A stretch of 64,000 nucleotides of DNA, taken from NCBI GenBank assembly GCA_016706865.1, contig JADJIS010000003.1:2170001-2234000 (forward strand), written 5' to 3'. Made by a program: the position numbers and the translations under genes. Below, in pieces: positions 37,690 to 46,320 of this stretch. The notes below the pieces were generated by a model. The model ran no database searches, was not told the origin of the DNA, and worked only from the letters and a program-made list of their open reading frames with translations. The stretch is from Bacteroidota bacterium (GTDB lineage Bacteria > Bacteroidota > Bacteroidia > Chitinophagales > BACL12). Each line of letters starts with the position of its first letter. Position 1 is the stretch's first letter.

Positions 37690-38610
37690 ATGTCGTTTAG
37701 TGTTACGGTTATCGGGAGTAATTCAGCTGTGCCTTCACATGGCCGGCATCCGAGTGCACAAATATTGACGATAAACGACAGGTTATATCTAATTGATTGC
37801 GGGGAAGGCACCCAAATGCGTTTTAATGAAGTTGGAATTCGTTGGATGAAGATCAACCAAATATTTATTTCGCATTTGCACGGCGACCACTATTTCGGAC
37901 TTATTGGAGTTATTTCCACCTATCATTTATTAAAACGGACACGACCACTTGACATTTTTGCACCTTCCGAGTTGCTTAATATTTTAATGTTGCAGCTGGA
38001 AGTTGGTCATACCCTTTTGTGTTACGAATTAAATTTTCATGTACTTGATCCGAAGGAAGGAAAAAGAATTTATGAAAATGAAGATATTACTGTTGATACC
38101 ATAGTGTTAAAACATAGAATAGATTGTCTTGGCTTTTTATTTAAAGAAAAACAACGCGACCGAAAAATAAACAGGGATAAATTAACGGAGTATGATATAC
38201 CTGTTGAATTAATTCCCGATATAAAAAAGGGAATGGATATTTTTGATGAAAAAACGGGAGAAAGAATTTTAAATAAAGACATTACCATAGATCCTGTTCG
38301 CGTTCGCTCCTTTGCATATTGTTGCGATACCGCTTTTAATACAGATATGCTCGACCAAATAAGAGGTGTTGATCTTTTATATCACGATTGTACATTCGAC
38401 GAACAAAGCACACAGCGCGCTGCCGATACTTTTCATTCTACCACCATGCAGGCAGCAGAAATTGCAAAACTTTCGGAAGCGAAAAAATTATTGATTGGTC
38501 ATTTTTCTTCGAAGTATGATAATTTAAATCCATTATTAGTGGAAGCGAAGAAGGTATTTGAAAATACTGTGTTGGCAATTGAAGGGAAGACGTTTGTGAT
38601 AGAGAGATGA
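37690..38610 (+). CDS. rnz: Ribonuclease Z
   Basis: The 306-residue metallo-beta-lactamase-fold endonuclease trims the 3' ends of tRNA precursors, needed here because at least the tRNA-Pro gene does not encode CCA. Motifs: GSNSAVPSHGRHPSAQ, LIDCGEGTQMRF, the zinc site FISHLHGDHYFGL, LKHRIDCLGF, YCCDTAF and HDCTFDEQ ... HSTTMQAAEIA, and LIGHFSSKY. Length is that of the short bacterial form. Translationally close to the STAS gene. Confidence 0.95.
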   Translation: MSFSVTVIGSNSAVPSHGRHPSAQILTINDRLYLIDCGEGTQMRFNEVGIRWMKINQIFISHLHGDHYFGLIGVISTYHLLKRTRPLDIFAPSELLNILMLQLEVGHTLLCYELNFHVLDPKEGKRIYENEDITVDTIVLKHRIDCLGFLFKEKQRDRKINRDKLTEYDIPVELIPDIKKGMDIFDEKTGERILNKDITIDPVRVRSFAYCCDTAFNTDMLDQIRGVDLLYHDCTFDEQSTQRAADTFHSTTMQAAEIAKLSEAKKLLIGHFSSKYDNLNPLLVEAKKVFENTVLAIEGKTFVIER

Positions 38611-39111
38611 ATCAGCAGTGACTCACCATTTAATATAATTTGTTAATTTATCTTCATCAAGAAAACAATCTATTATTGAGTTATTTATTTAGTCCCTGTA
38701 AGGACACTGCTGCGACAGAAAGGTGGTGAATATTGAGAGATGAGAACCAATGCGTAAATGTACCAATGTGCAAATGTACCAATTAACAGCCAACTGCCGG
38801 ACCGCCAATGCACCAATGTGCTAATGCCTGCCCGAAAGGGAAGCGGGCGGATGCTAATTAACAGCCCGAAAACATTTATATTAATCTAGTTAATTTTTGC
38901 CTGCTTCCAGTCCCCCGGAGGATTGAACATTAATTAGATCCTCCACATAATACCTATGTAAAAAGCCTTCGATTTATTTAGCTTTCCTGAATTGGTTTGT
39001 TAGTTTTCAAAGTTGCCAGATATTGGAAACTGGATATGGGATTAGTCATTTGGTAATTACTATAAAAAACTGTATATTTCAAAATCTAATCACCACCCTA
39101 AATTTCATGCT
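38611..39111. repeat. Intergenic region with CCAATGY-type repeats; no gene seen
   Basis: 38745-38870 holds CCAATGCG/TAAATGTA/CCAATGTG/CAAATGTA units (8-bp steps, 16-bp composite) and a CCTGCCCG-aaagggaag-CGGGCGG hairpin. A further inverted repeat surrounds TCCCCCGGAGGA near 38911. The last 120 bp before 39112 look unique and may carry the promoter of the original secreted gene. Confidence 0.75.
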
Positions 39112-39306
39112 ATGAAAAACAGTTACCTTTTTACCCACCCCACAATTAACAATATTTTAGGAACAATTATAAACGATATTGAAGTAAATAATTTTTCATC
39201 AACTCAACTTCCTGTTGACCTTTCTGATTATGTAAATGGCATATATCTTTATAAACTTAGTCTGAATGACGGGACAATTTTTATCGGTAAAGTATTAAAA
39301 TATTAA
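39112..39306 (+). pseudogene. C-terminal fragment of a T9SS cargo gene
   Basis: The 64-codon frame begins with its own ATG, but from about codon 12 it matches the C-terminal 53 residues of the next gene (NILGTIINDIEVNN, VDLSDYVNGIYLYKLSLNDG, GKVLKY), that is, the end of a Por_Secre_tail domain with no cargo. It has no signal peptide. It marks the left end of a 277-bp direct repeat (39147-39423 versus 40621-40897). I read it as the remnant of a deleted tandem copy. Confidence 0.8.
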
Positions 39307-39307
39307 T

Positions 39308-40780
39308 ATGAACCTGAGTTGTTATTTGATTTCGATATTCATATTGGCAGGTGGATATTTACGAGCTCAAAACCAAGCTGCTAATTGGGTTTTTGGTGAT
39401 TCGGCTTTATTATCTTTTTCTGATCTTACCATTAGTGCCGATACTGTAAATTTTGTAATCGCCCAGGAGGCGAGTGCATCAATTTCTGATACTTCCGGAA
39501 ATTTATTGTTTTATACTGATGGAAAATATGTCTGGAACCGAAATCAGGAATTAATGCCTAATGGATGTTGCTTAGATATTGATCAATATTGGGACGAAGC
39601 ATCAAGTGTAACTCAAGGTGCAATAATACTTCCCAGAAGTGGTTATAATAATCAATATTATATTTTTTTATTATCAATTGAAGGAATTTCTTATAATATT
39701 ATAGATATGAATTTAGACGGGGGGATGGGAGATATATCTGTCAAAAATCAAGTTGTCATTATCGATACGTTAACCGAAAAAATGACAGCAGTCCAACATG
39801 GTAATGGTCGCGACTGGTGGTTGATAGTTCATAAAGATGGGGTTACAGATTCAACGGATCTTTTTTATAAGGTATTAATCACACCCGATGGAGTTACGGT
39901 TTTTACTCAAAATACCGGTGTTAAAAGAGATGGACCAAATCAGGGTCAAATGGTGTTTTCTCCAGAAGGCGATAAAATTGCACTCGCAGACAAACAGGGT
40001 TTGGAAATTTTAGATTTTGACAGATGTCTTGGCGTATTGACTCCTCATTTTTTTATCCCTATAGATTCAATTTCTTCGGAAATGTTATATGGTTGTTCCT
40101 TCAGTCCGGATGGAACTAAACTATATGTTTCTTCACTGGGTACAGGGGATTTTTCAAAAATATATCAGTATTGTTTTAATTGTAATGAACCTTTTTTGGA
40201 ATCAAAAAAAAATGTTTTTGAACTTGTAGTTGAGATGCCTTTTTTCCCTTTGTTTTGTATTGGCCAATTGACACCCGGTCCTGACGGAAAAATATATTTT
40301 GTAATTAGTTACACAGAAGGGCCAAATCCTGGATTCTGCAGCTATAATATGAATCTTAGCACAATTGAATATCCTAACGAAGAAGGAATTGCATGTACGA
40401 TAGATACTAATTCAGTTTATCTAAATGGAAGACGGACCATTCTCGGCCTCCCCAACTTCCCTAATTACATTCTCGGCCCCTTAACCGGCAGTGAATGTGA
40501 CACCATCGTGGTAGGAATTAATATTGAAGAAATTAATAATTTTAATGTTTACCCAAACCCCACAAACGGCTTTGTTTATTTTGATGTGGAAAATAATTAC
40601 GATCAATTTCATTTAACCATAACCAATTTATTAGGAACGATTATTATTGATGAAGAAATAAATAATTTATCATCAACCCAATTTTCAGTTGACCTTTCTG
40701 ATTATGGAACTGGCGTATATCTTTATAAACTTAGTCTGAATGACGGAAAAATTTTTATCGGTAAAGTATTAAAATATTAA
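39308..40780 (+). CDS. Secreted beta-propeller-like T9SS cargo protein
   Basis: The 490-residue protein has a signal peptide (MNLSCYLISIFILAGGYLRAQ) and begins NQAANWVFGDSALLSFS, the start of a family of Bacteroidota surface proteins with WD40-like blades (NLLFYTDGKYVWNR; MVFSPEGDKIALAD; CSFSPDGTKLYVSS; LTPGPDGKIYFVIS). The C-terminal 80 residues (YPNPTNGFVYFDV ... VYLYKLSLNDGKIFIGK) are a T9SS sorting domain. Substrate or binding partner is unknown. The gene is flanked by fragments of itself on both sides, see the pseudogenes at 39112 and 40782. Confidence 0.82.
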   Translation: MNLSCYLISIFILAGGYLRAQNQAANWVFGDSALLSFSDLTISADTVNFVIAQEASASISDTSGNLLFYTDGKYVWNRNQELMPNGCCLDIDQYWDEASSVTQGAIILPRSGYNNQYYIFLLSIEGISYNIIDMNLDGGMGDISVKNQVVIIDTLTEKMTAVQHGNGRDWWLIVHKDGVTDSTDLFYKVLITPDGVTVFTQNTGVKRDGPNQGQMVFSPEGDKIALADKQGLEILDFDRCLGVLTPHFFIPIDSISSEMLYGCSFSPDGTKLYVSSLGTGDFSKIYQYCFNCNEPFLESKKNVFELVVEMPFFPLFCIGQLTPGPDGKIYFVISYTEGPNPGFCSYNMNLSTIEYPNEEGIACTIDTNSVYLNGRRTILGLPNFPNYILGPLTGSECDTIVVGINIEEINNFNVYPNPTNGFVYFDVENNYDQFHLTITNLLGTIIIDEEINNLSSTQFSVDLSDYGTGVYLYKLSLNDGKIFIGKVLKY

Positions 40781-40781
40781 T

Positions 40782-40913
40782 ATGAACCTGAGTTGTTATT
40801 TGATTTCGATATTCATATTGGCAGGTGGATATTTACGAGCTCAAAACCAAGCTGCTAATTGGGTTTTTGGTGATTCGGCTTTATTATCTTTTTCTGAACC
40901 CCTAAATAAATAG
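40782..40913 (+). pseudogene. N-terminal fragment (43 codons) of the same cargo gene
   Basis: Codons 1-38 are identical to the start of the 39308 gene, including the signal peptide and the first mature residues, and the same 1-bp spacing from the upstream stop. After SFS the sequence diverges to EPLNK and a TAG. The fragment is the right-hand end of the 277-bp direct repeat with a period of 1474 bp. Confidence 0.88.
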
Positions 40914-40932
40914 CGTCAGCCGCGGCTGATGC
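40911..40932 (-). terminator. Possible terminator of the NtrC/small membrane protein operon
   Basis: GCGTCAGC and GCTGATGC form an inverted repeat around CGCG. On the minus strand TATTTATTTA follows, which is only weakly T-rich. Confidence 0.35.
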
Positions 40933-40963
40933 AATGTTCATTGAAGCGTCCGCTTCCCCACAC

Positions 40964-41134
40964 TTACAAAAGAACATCCACGATCCAAATCAAACCTGCT
41001 GCTATAAGAACGATTACAATTATTCCGATAATTATATTTGATAATTCGGAGGTAATTGTTGGAGTTTCCTGTTTTGATTCTTTCAGGATATTGCGATCAG
41101 GAATCTGTTCCTTTTTAGATTTATACTGAGACAT
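40964..41134 (-). CDS. 56-residue single-helix membrane protein
   Basis: The ATG at 41134 lies 6 bp after the NtrC-type regulator stop. The frame encodes MSQYKSKKEQIPDRN, a polar segment, and a C-terminal helix (IIIGIIVIVLIAAGLIWIVD) ending at a TAA at 40964. The sequence has the look of a real membrane miniprotein: charged N-terminus, then a hydrophobic run with aromatic edge. It is probably translated from the same mRNA as the regulator. Function unknown. Confidence 0.62.
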   Translation of the reverse strand: MSQYKSKKEQIPDRNILKESKQETPTITSELSNIIIGIIVIVLIAAGLIWIVDVLL

Positions 41135-41140
41135 ATTTTA

Positions 41141-42496
41141 TCAATCGCGTTTCAAATTATACTTTTCGATCTTGTTATATAAATGACTGCGCTGAATATC
41201 CAATTCTTCCGCAGTTTTAGAAACATTCCATCCATTTTTATTCAGGCGGTGCAGAATAAATTCTTTTTCAATATGATCTTTAAAATCCTGGAATTTTTCG
41301 AAACGTTCGTAGAGGTCTTTCGGACTGCCACCACTTTTTGGAGATTGGGCGTAATTAATTACATCTTCTTCGGTTATTTTTTGTTCACTTAAAATAACAA
41401 GTCGTTCTATTACATTGCGCAGTTCGCGAATATTTCCCGTAAAATTCACATTCATGATCTCCATCATTGCTTTCGGAGTGATCACTTTTTTAGGAATACC
41501 ATAATCCTCACAAATTTCTTTTACGAATCGTTCTGATAATAATGGAATATCATCAGTTCTGTCATTTAATGACGGAACATGAATTAATATTACACTTATA
41601 CGATGATATAAATCGATACGAAATTGATTTGCATCCACTTCTTTTATCAGATCCTTATTTGTTGCAGCAACTACACGCACGTCAACAGGAATTTCCTTAT
41701 CACCACCAACACGCGTAATTTTATTTTCCTGCAATGCACGTAACACTTTTGCCTGTGCACTCAGGCTCATATCGCCTATCTCATCTAAAAATAAAGTTCC
41801 GCCGTTCGCTTGTTCAAATTTTCCTATTCGCTGTTTTATAGCGGAAGTAAATGCACCTTTTTCATGACCGAATAATTCACTCTCTATTAATTCGCTTGGT
41901 ATCGCTGCGCAGTTCACTTCAATAAGAGGACCGTTAGCGCGATTACTTTTTTCGTGTATCCAACGCGCTACCAATTCTTTTCCGGTTCCGTTATCACCCG
42001 TAATTAAAACACGGGCATCGGTTGGTGCAACGCGTTCGATAGTTTCTTTAATTTTTACGATCGCCGGTGAATCGCCGATTATTTCGCGCGTTTTTGTAAC
42101 CCTGCGTTTGAGCACCTTGGTTTCGGTGATCAGATTGGATTTATCCAGAGCGTTTCTGATGGTGATCAGTAAACGATTGAGATCTGGTGGTTTTGCCACA
42201 TAATCAAAAGCACCTTTTTTAACTGCCTCCACAGCGGTTTCCAAAGTTCCATGACCGCTTATCATTATGAATGGAACATCGGCATGGGCAACCTGCGATT
42301 TTTCGAGTACTTCCATTCCGTCCATTTTCGGCATTTTGATATCACAGAGTACGATATCATAATCTCCTTCCTGAATCATTCGAAAACCTTCGGATCCATC
42401 ACTGGCTTCATCAACCACATATCCTTCATATTCCAAAATCTCACGCAGTGTCTTGCGGATGCTTTTTTCATCATCTATCAATAAAATATTCGCCAT
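41141..42496 (-). CDS. Sigma-54-dependent NtrC-family response regulator
   Basis: The 451-residue protein has an N-terminal receiver (LIDDEKSIRKTL, phospho-acceptor Asp in IVLCDIKMPKMDG, KPPDLNRLL), a central AAA+ domain with Walker A TGDNGTGKELVA and Walker B GTLFLDEIGDMSL, and a C-terminal Fis-type helix-turn-helix (NGWNVSKTAEELDIQRSHLY). It activates RpoN promoters on phosphorylation. The sigma-54 contact loop reads GAFTSA rather than GAFTGA. No histidine kinase is adjacent, so its partner is encoded elsewhere. Confidence 0.94.
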   Translation of the reverse strand: MANILLIDDEKSIRKTLREILEYEGYVVDEASDGSEGFRMIQEGDYDIVLCDIKMPKMDGMEVLEKSQVAHADVPFIMISGHGTLETAVEAVKKGAFDYVAKPPDLNRLLITIRNALDKSNLITETKVLKRRVTKTREIIGDSPAIVKIKETIERVAPTDARVLITGDNGTGKELVARWIHEKSNRANGPLIEVNCAAIPSELIESELFGHEKGAFTSAIKQRIGKFEQANGGTLFLDEIGDMSLSAQAKVLRALQENKITRVGGDKEIPVDVRVVAATNKDLIKEVDANQFRIDLYHRISVILIHVPSLNDRTDDIPLLSERFVKEICEDYGIPKKVITPKAMMEIMNVNFTGNIRELRNVIERLVILSEQKITEEDVINYAQSPKSGGSPKDLYERFEKFQDFKDHIEKEFILHRLNKNGWNVSKTAEELDIQRSHLYNKIEKYNLKRD

Positions 42497-42540
42497 GTAA
42501 TTATAATATTTTTTGGTTTTTGAGGAATTTCATTTAAAAC

Positions 42541-42576
42541 AAAACCCCCGATCAGTCTAAAAAACTAAACGAGGGT
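42541..42576 (-). terminator. Probable terminator of the YwqK-like gene
   Basis: On the minus strand ACCCTCG...CGGGGGT with inner AGT/ACT pairs is followed by TTTTGTTTT, 47 bp after the YwqK-like stop. Confidence 0.5.
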
Positions 42577-42622
42577 AAATATAATTTATTGGACACAATT
42601 GAGGAAATTTTTGTATATTTTT

Positions 42623-43414
42623 TCAGAAATTTTCTGTTTTTGACAGATTTCCTGCTTCATCATACAATTTCCAGGCACCGGTTTTTTTATCTTCTGTATA
42701 ATTCCCTTGGGCTTTCATTTTTCCGGAGTCGTAATATTCGGTCCAGAGACCTGTTTTTAAATTATTCGCAAATTTTCCTTCACTGAGCAGAATTCCCTGC
42801 TGATTATAGATCTTCTGGATGCCGTTTAACATTTCATTGGAATAAAATTGTTCCATGGCAATTTTTCCATTGGAAAAATACCAGCGCGTGGCACCATCTT
42901 TTTTTCCATTGGAATATTGCACCTGACTTTGTATTAATCCACTCTCACTGTATTCGGTGCATGTGCCATGAAATTTTCCTTCTTTATAACTATTGCTTGA
43001 TTTTAGTATTCTGCCGGTTTTTGCACTGAAATATTTTTTTTGTTCGCCATCCAGTTTATCATTTTTAAAGTTTTCCTGTACGAGCACAGCACCATTTTTA
43101 TCACACTCAAGATAAACGCCATTTTTAATTCCGTTGTCATATTCCGCCATAGAAAGCAAAACACCGTTAGGATAATAAATGTACCATTTACCTGTTTTTT
43201 TGTTATTCATTAAATAACCATCCTGGGTGGTGATATCGTTTTCCAGTATGGTAAAATGTTTTAAATTTTTTGCAGCGTCCACCACCTGAACAATGGTGTC
43301 GATCTTAATTTTTGGAGTGGCTTCAGGCGGAATAAAAGTCACCTGATTTTGTGCATAAATTGTATGGGAAATAAAAAATACCATTCCCAAAAAATAGAAT
43401 CTAATTGGTTTCAT
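42623..43414 (-). CDS. YwqK-family MORN-variant repeat protein, secreted
   Basis: Start at the ATG at 43414 (MKPIRFYFLGMVFFISHTIYAQ, signal peptide) gives 263 residues; a further in-frame ATG at 43426 is possible. The mature protein is built of about eight MORN-variant repeats of roughly 22 residues (GKWYIYYPNGVLLSMAEYDN, GVYLECDKNGAVLVQENFKN, GTCTEYSESGLIQSQVQYSN, GLWTEYYDSGKMKAQGNYTE). Despite the name of the family (toxin-antitoxin YwqK), no toxin gene is adjacent. The role is unknown, perhaps in an envelope protein interaction. The start overlaps the upstream zinc-ribbon gene end by 14 nt. Confidence 0.8.
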   Translation of the reverse strand: MKPIRFYFLGMVFFISHTIYAQNQVTFIPPEATPKIKIDTIVQVVDAAKNLKHFTILENDITTQDGYLMNNKKTGKWYIYYPNGVLLSMAEYDNGIKNGVYLECDKNGAVLVQENFKNDKLDGEQKKYFSAKTGRILKSSNSYKEGKFHGTCTEYSESGLIQSQVQYSNGKKDGATRWYFSNGKIAMEQFYSNEMLNGIQKIYNQQGILLSEGKFANNLKTGLWTEYYDSGKMKAQGNYTEDKKTGAWKLYDEAGNLSKTENF

Positions 43415-43622
43415 CTTCTGTATCATTGTTGTTCTTGATTTCGTTATGTTCCGATGTTTTTTCAGCATTGGTTTTTTCATTGTTATCAATTATTTCTCCT
43501 CTGCAACATTCATCCACCGTTGTTTTGCAAACCGCACATTGCCCATGTCCATGCACCCATATAATTCTTGAAATTTGTCCGCAATATGGGCAAAGTATTA
43601 TGTCTTTGTCAATCTCCAACAC
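43401..43622 (-). CDS. Small zinc-ribbon-like protein
   Basis: The 73-residue product starts at a GTG and shows CPYCG ... CAVC (four cysteines, 18 residues between the pairs), with a further DECC, followed by an acidic Asn/Glu-rich tail. This is a likely zinc ribbon. I recall small proteins of this kind in Bacteroidota with no assigned function. Its end overlaps the YwqK-like gene start, so the two are co-translated. Confidence 0.7.
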   Translation of the reverse strand: MLEIDKDIILCPYCGQISRIIWVHGHGQCAVCKTTVDECCRGEIIDNNEKTNAEKTSEHNEIKNNNDTEDETN

Positions 43623-43732
43623 TTCTTATAATTTTTAATTTCTACTTTAAGTCAATTTTCAAGTAAGAAAAAATCCAGCCTTGAAAATCGATAATAATTT
43701 ATTCAATTTAGGTTATAATCTTAGTCATGGTG

Positions 43733-44035
43733 ATCCCGAATAAGAAAATCTATGATACTCAATTTACATCCCTAAAGATTATAGATGATTTTCTATTCGG
43801 GATATCCCGAATAAGAAAATCTATGATACTCAATTTACATCCCTAAAGATTATAGATGATTTTCTATTCGGGATATCCCGAATAAGAAAATCTATGATAC
43901 TCAATTTACATCCCTAAAGATTATAGATGATTTTCTATTCGGGATAAATCCAACTAACCCCGAATAAGAAAATCATAAAATCAATCTACATCCCTAAAAT
44001 TTTTTTGTGATTTTCTATTCGGGGTAAGTTGGATT
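43733..44035. repeat. Tandem hairpin array: three identical 71-bp units plus one divergent 89-bp unit
   Basis: Units 43733-43803, 43804-43874 and 43875-43945 are identical and abut without spacers. Each begins ATCCCGAATAAGAAAATC and ends GATTTTCTATTCGGGAT, complementary over 17 bp but for one bulged A, with an ACATCCCTAAA core in the loop. The fourth unit (43947-44035) keeps the stem and the core and adds outer arms AATCCAACTAACC / GGTAAGTTGGATT. The array begins 3-4 bp past the 3' end of rnpB. There are no spacers of different sequence, so it is not a CRISPR. Confidence 0.95.
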
Positions 44036-44038
44036 AAA

Positions 44039-44479
44039 ATTTCTGCAAACTCATAAGCCGGATTCTGTTTGACTCACCTAGCTTCAGCAAAAGTGAATAA
44101 ATCACCTTACCTCTACATGGTAAATTTTTCTATCATTTATCTGGTCCCAAGGTCGCCCATGGGATCTTGCTGCCTACCCGCCGAAGAATTAAAGCGAGCA
44201 GCTTTTCTTTTACTCCGACATATTTGGCATTGTAACACGCAGGGTTTACCCGCATTCATTATTACTAACAAATGCTGTGCGCTCCTTATATCTTTCGATA
44301 TAAAGGCAACACATTTTCACCATCGCGTCCGCCGTGGCGGAGAGGCTGTTATTTTCTGTGGCACTTTCCAGTCGCGATCATCACTGATCGTTTTTCCACC
44401 CGTTAGGTGGTGCGTTGCTCTGTGTTATCCGGACTTTCCTTCCGTCGGCTGACGGACGATAGACCGGTTTGCAGAAATT
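44039..44479 (-). ncRNA. rnpB: RNase P RNA, bacterial class A
   Basis: Read on the minus strand, the conserved blocks are in order: 5' stem strand TTTCTGCAAACCGG, GGAAGGAAAGTCCGG (P4/CR-I), ACAGAAAATAACAGCC, GATGGTGAAAATGTG, GCGGGTAAACCC, GAGGTAAGGTG, and near the 3' end ACAGAATCCGGCTTATGAG, with GTTTGCAGAAA closing the terminal stem. It is the catalytic RNA of tRNA 5' maturation. A TATTTTTG (44510-44517, minus strand), just upstream of the RNA and overlapping the end of the Smr gene, could be its -7 box, though the distance of 31 bp is long. Confidence 0.93.
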
Positions 44480-44503
44480 ATTTTAAAGAACGTTTTAATA
44501 TTA

Positions 44504-45490
44504 TTAACTCAAAAATATCTCCGTTGCGCCAAAACCGAAACGGGGATTGTAATCGTTGTTATAACTGTCAATTTCAGGATATTGTTTCAATATTTTTTCT
44601 ACTTCCTGTTTCAAAACACCCTTTCCAATCCCGTGAACAACATAAATTTTATGCAAGTTATAACGAATTGCTTTTTCGAGGAAATTTTTGCAATGATTTA
44701 ACTGATAACGCAAAATTTCTCCGGATTCCAGATTACGATATCCGGGAACCAGGTTTTCCGCATGCAAGTCAATAAAATCGGGCAATTCTGATTTTGTGAT
44801 CACCTCATTTTCTTTGGTAACAGCCTTTTTAGTTGTAAAAAGATCATCCTTTTCCTTTTTGGGAATAAATTTTACCGGTTTGGGTTTGGCAAAGGGAATA
44901 TCTTTTAATAATTCGATAGTGAAATAGCCCTTGGTTTTAAATTCCTCCGATTCGATTTTTGCGAAAAATATTTTTGCCTTGAGTTTTATTTCTTTGGTAA
45001 AATGAAATTGAAATTCGGGTTGCACATTGCGCGGCCAGAATGCAAAATCGAACCAGGGAGTATCGTTGAGTTGATCTGTTTTAAATTCGTTTAACTTCAA
45101 ATTCGCGTACTTATTTATTTCTTTTCGGATGGTGTTTTCTTTATCCTGGTTTAGGTAAAAATGATATTCCACCAAAAGATCTGTTTCTGTATTATTTAAT
45201 AAAAAAAGATCATATCGTTGTGTCTCCCCATGGAAATTTTTAATTGCCAAAAATTGCAGGTGAATACCCTCTTCATAAGGTGAATTTGAGACGGAGTCTT
45301 CTCCTTTCTCCTTTTCTCCTCTCTCCTTTCCCGCACCCCCAAAGTCGCTTACCCTTTCAATATCATTTTTATGCACCTGAACAATTTCCCCTTCCACATC
45401 CACAAAAGCAGTGCTGCCATCATAGTATAGTATGATACCCGTTTCACCGCTTTCGAGAATAACCACCTTTTCGCCCTCAGGTATTTTCAT
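44504..45490 (-). CDS. DUF2027-Smr domain protein
   Basis: The 328-residue protein begins with a small beta domain (MKIPEGEKVVILESGETGIILYY), typical of DUF2027. A middle region of paired beta sandwiches follows, and then a C-terminal Smr domain with FIDLHAENL and YVVHGIGKGVLKQEVEKIL, the DLH and HGxG motifs of MutS2-type endonucleases. The segment at about residues 55-64 (KERGEKEKGED) is encoded by a CTCCTT-type repeat tract of the intergenic kind (45298-45340), so it is an in-frame insertion. The role may be in nucleic-acid processing. Confidence 0.85.
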   Translation of the reverse strand: MKIPEGEKVVILESGETGIILYYDGSTAFVDVEGEIVQVHKNDIERVSDFGGAGKERGEKEKGEDSVSNSPYEEGIHLQFLAIKNFHGETQRYDLFLLNNTETDLLVEYHFYLNQDKENTIRKEINKYANLKLNEFKTDQLNDTPWFDFAFWPRNVQPEFQFHFTKEIKLKAKIFFAKIESEEFKTKGYFTIELLKDIPFAKPKPVKFIPKKEKDDLFTTKKAVTKENEVITKSELPDFIDLHAENLVPGYRNLESGEILRYQLNHCKNFLEKAIRYNLHKIYVVHGIGKGVLKQEVEKILKQYPEIDSYNNDYNPRFGFGATEIFLS

Positions 45491-45649
45491 TGTTTGTTTA
45501 ATTTTACAACTTTAGCGCAAAGTTACGGATAAACGTAGAGGTTTTGCCACGAACCTGCCTGTCGGCAGGGACACTAAGGCACGAAGGTTTCACGAAGAAA
45601 TAGTGAAATTGTAATTTATAATAAAATGGGTACCATAATATAGATAGGC

Positions 45650-46303
45650 ATGAAGAAAACATTAAAATGGAATATTGCTCAAAAGGCCGAATTAAAATGG
45701 TGGGAGAATTATTTGAAAGGGAAGGATGTGGAACAATATCACACTTGGAAAAAAGCGTATTGGCAGAAATTATTGGATACCATTAAAGAAAGTTGCCCGG
45801 TAAACCCCGGTATGGATGTTTTGGATGCCGGTTGTGGACCTGCGGGCGTATTTATGAATTTAGCCGAATGCAAAGTGGATGCTGTTGATCCTTTGGTGGA
45901 TGAATATGAAAAAAATCTTTCTCATTTTAAAAGAAGTAATTATCCCTTTACCACTTTTTATAGTCTTCCAATTGAGCAATACAAAACAGACAAAAAATAC
46001 GATATCATTTTTTGTATGAACGCCATTAATCATGTGGCGGATATTAATTTCAGTTATGACCTGCTCGCATCCATGGTGAAACCCGGAGGAAAAATTGTTG
46101 TTACCATTGATGCACATAATCATGCATTTTTTAAACATTTATTTCGTCTTGTGCCGGGAGATATATTACATCCTCATCAGTATGATCTGAAAGAGTATGA
46201 AAACTTTTTGACAAACCGAAATTTTAAAATATTGCAGTCAGAGAAACTTAAAGATGAATTTTTCTTTGATCATTATATGCAGGTTGGGGAATTGAAAGAT
46301 TAA
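45650..46303 (+). CDS. Class I SAM-dependent methyltransferase
   Basis: The 217-residue protein has the Rossmann motif I VLDAGCGPAGVFMNL, motif II EYEKNLSHFKR, motif IV (YDIIFCMNAINHVAD) and post-motif VKPGGKIVVTID. It resembles methyltransferase domain type 11. The N-terminus (KAELKWWENYLKGKD) is conserved in related Bacteroidota proteins. Substrate unknown; possibly a small metabolite or lipid. The region upstream (45540-45600) contains a GCCTGTCGGCAGG hairpin and a CACTAAGGCACGAAGG-type repeat. Confidence 0.87.
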   Translation: MKKTLKWNIAQKAELKWWENYLKGKDVEQYHTWKKAYWQKLLDTIKESCPVNPGMDVLDAGCGPAGVFMNLAECKVDAVDPLVDEYEKNLSHFKRSNYPFTTFYSLPIEQYKTDKKYDIIFCMNAINHVADINFSYDLLASMVKPGGKIVVTIDAHNHAFFKHLFRLVPGDILHPHQYDLKEYENFLTNRNFKILQSEKLKDEFFFDHYMQVGELKD

Positions 46304-46320
46304 AAAATGAATTATATAAA

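Noticed and set aside
42623..43622. YwqK-like and zinc-ribbon genes as a toxin-antitoxin pair
   Set aside because: The YwqK-like protein has a signal peptide and MORN-variant repeats, and the zinc-ribbon protein shows no toxin feature. The antitoxin name is historical.
43733..44035. Possible CRISPR array in the 71-bp repeat region
   Set aside because: The units abut directly, are identical throughout and have no unique spacers; no cas genes are near. They are self-complementary hairpin repeats.
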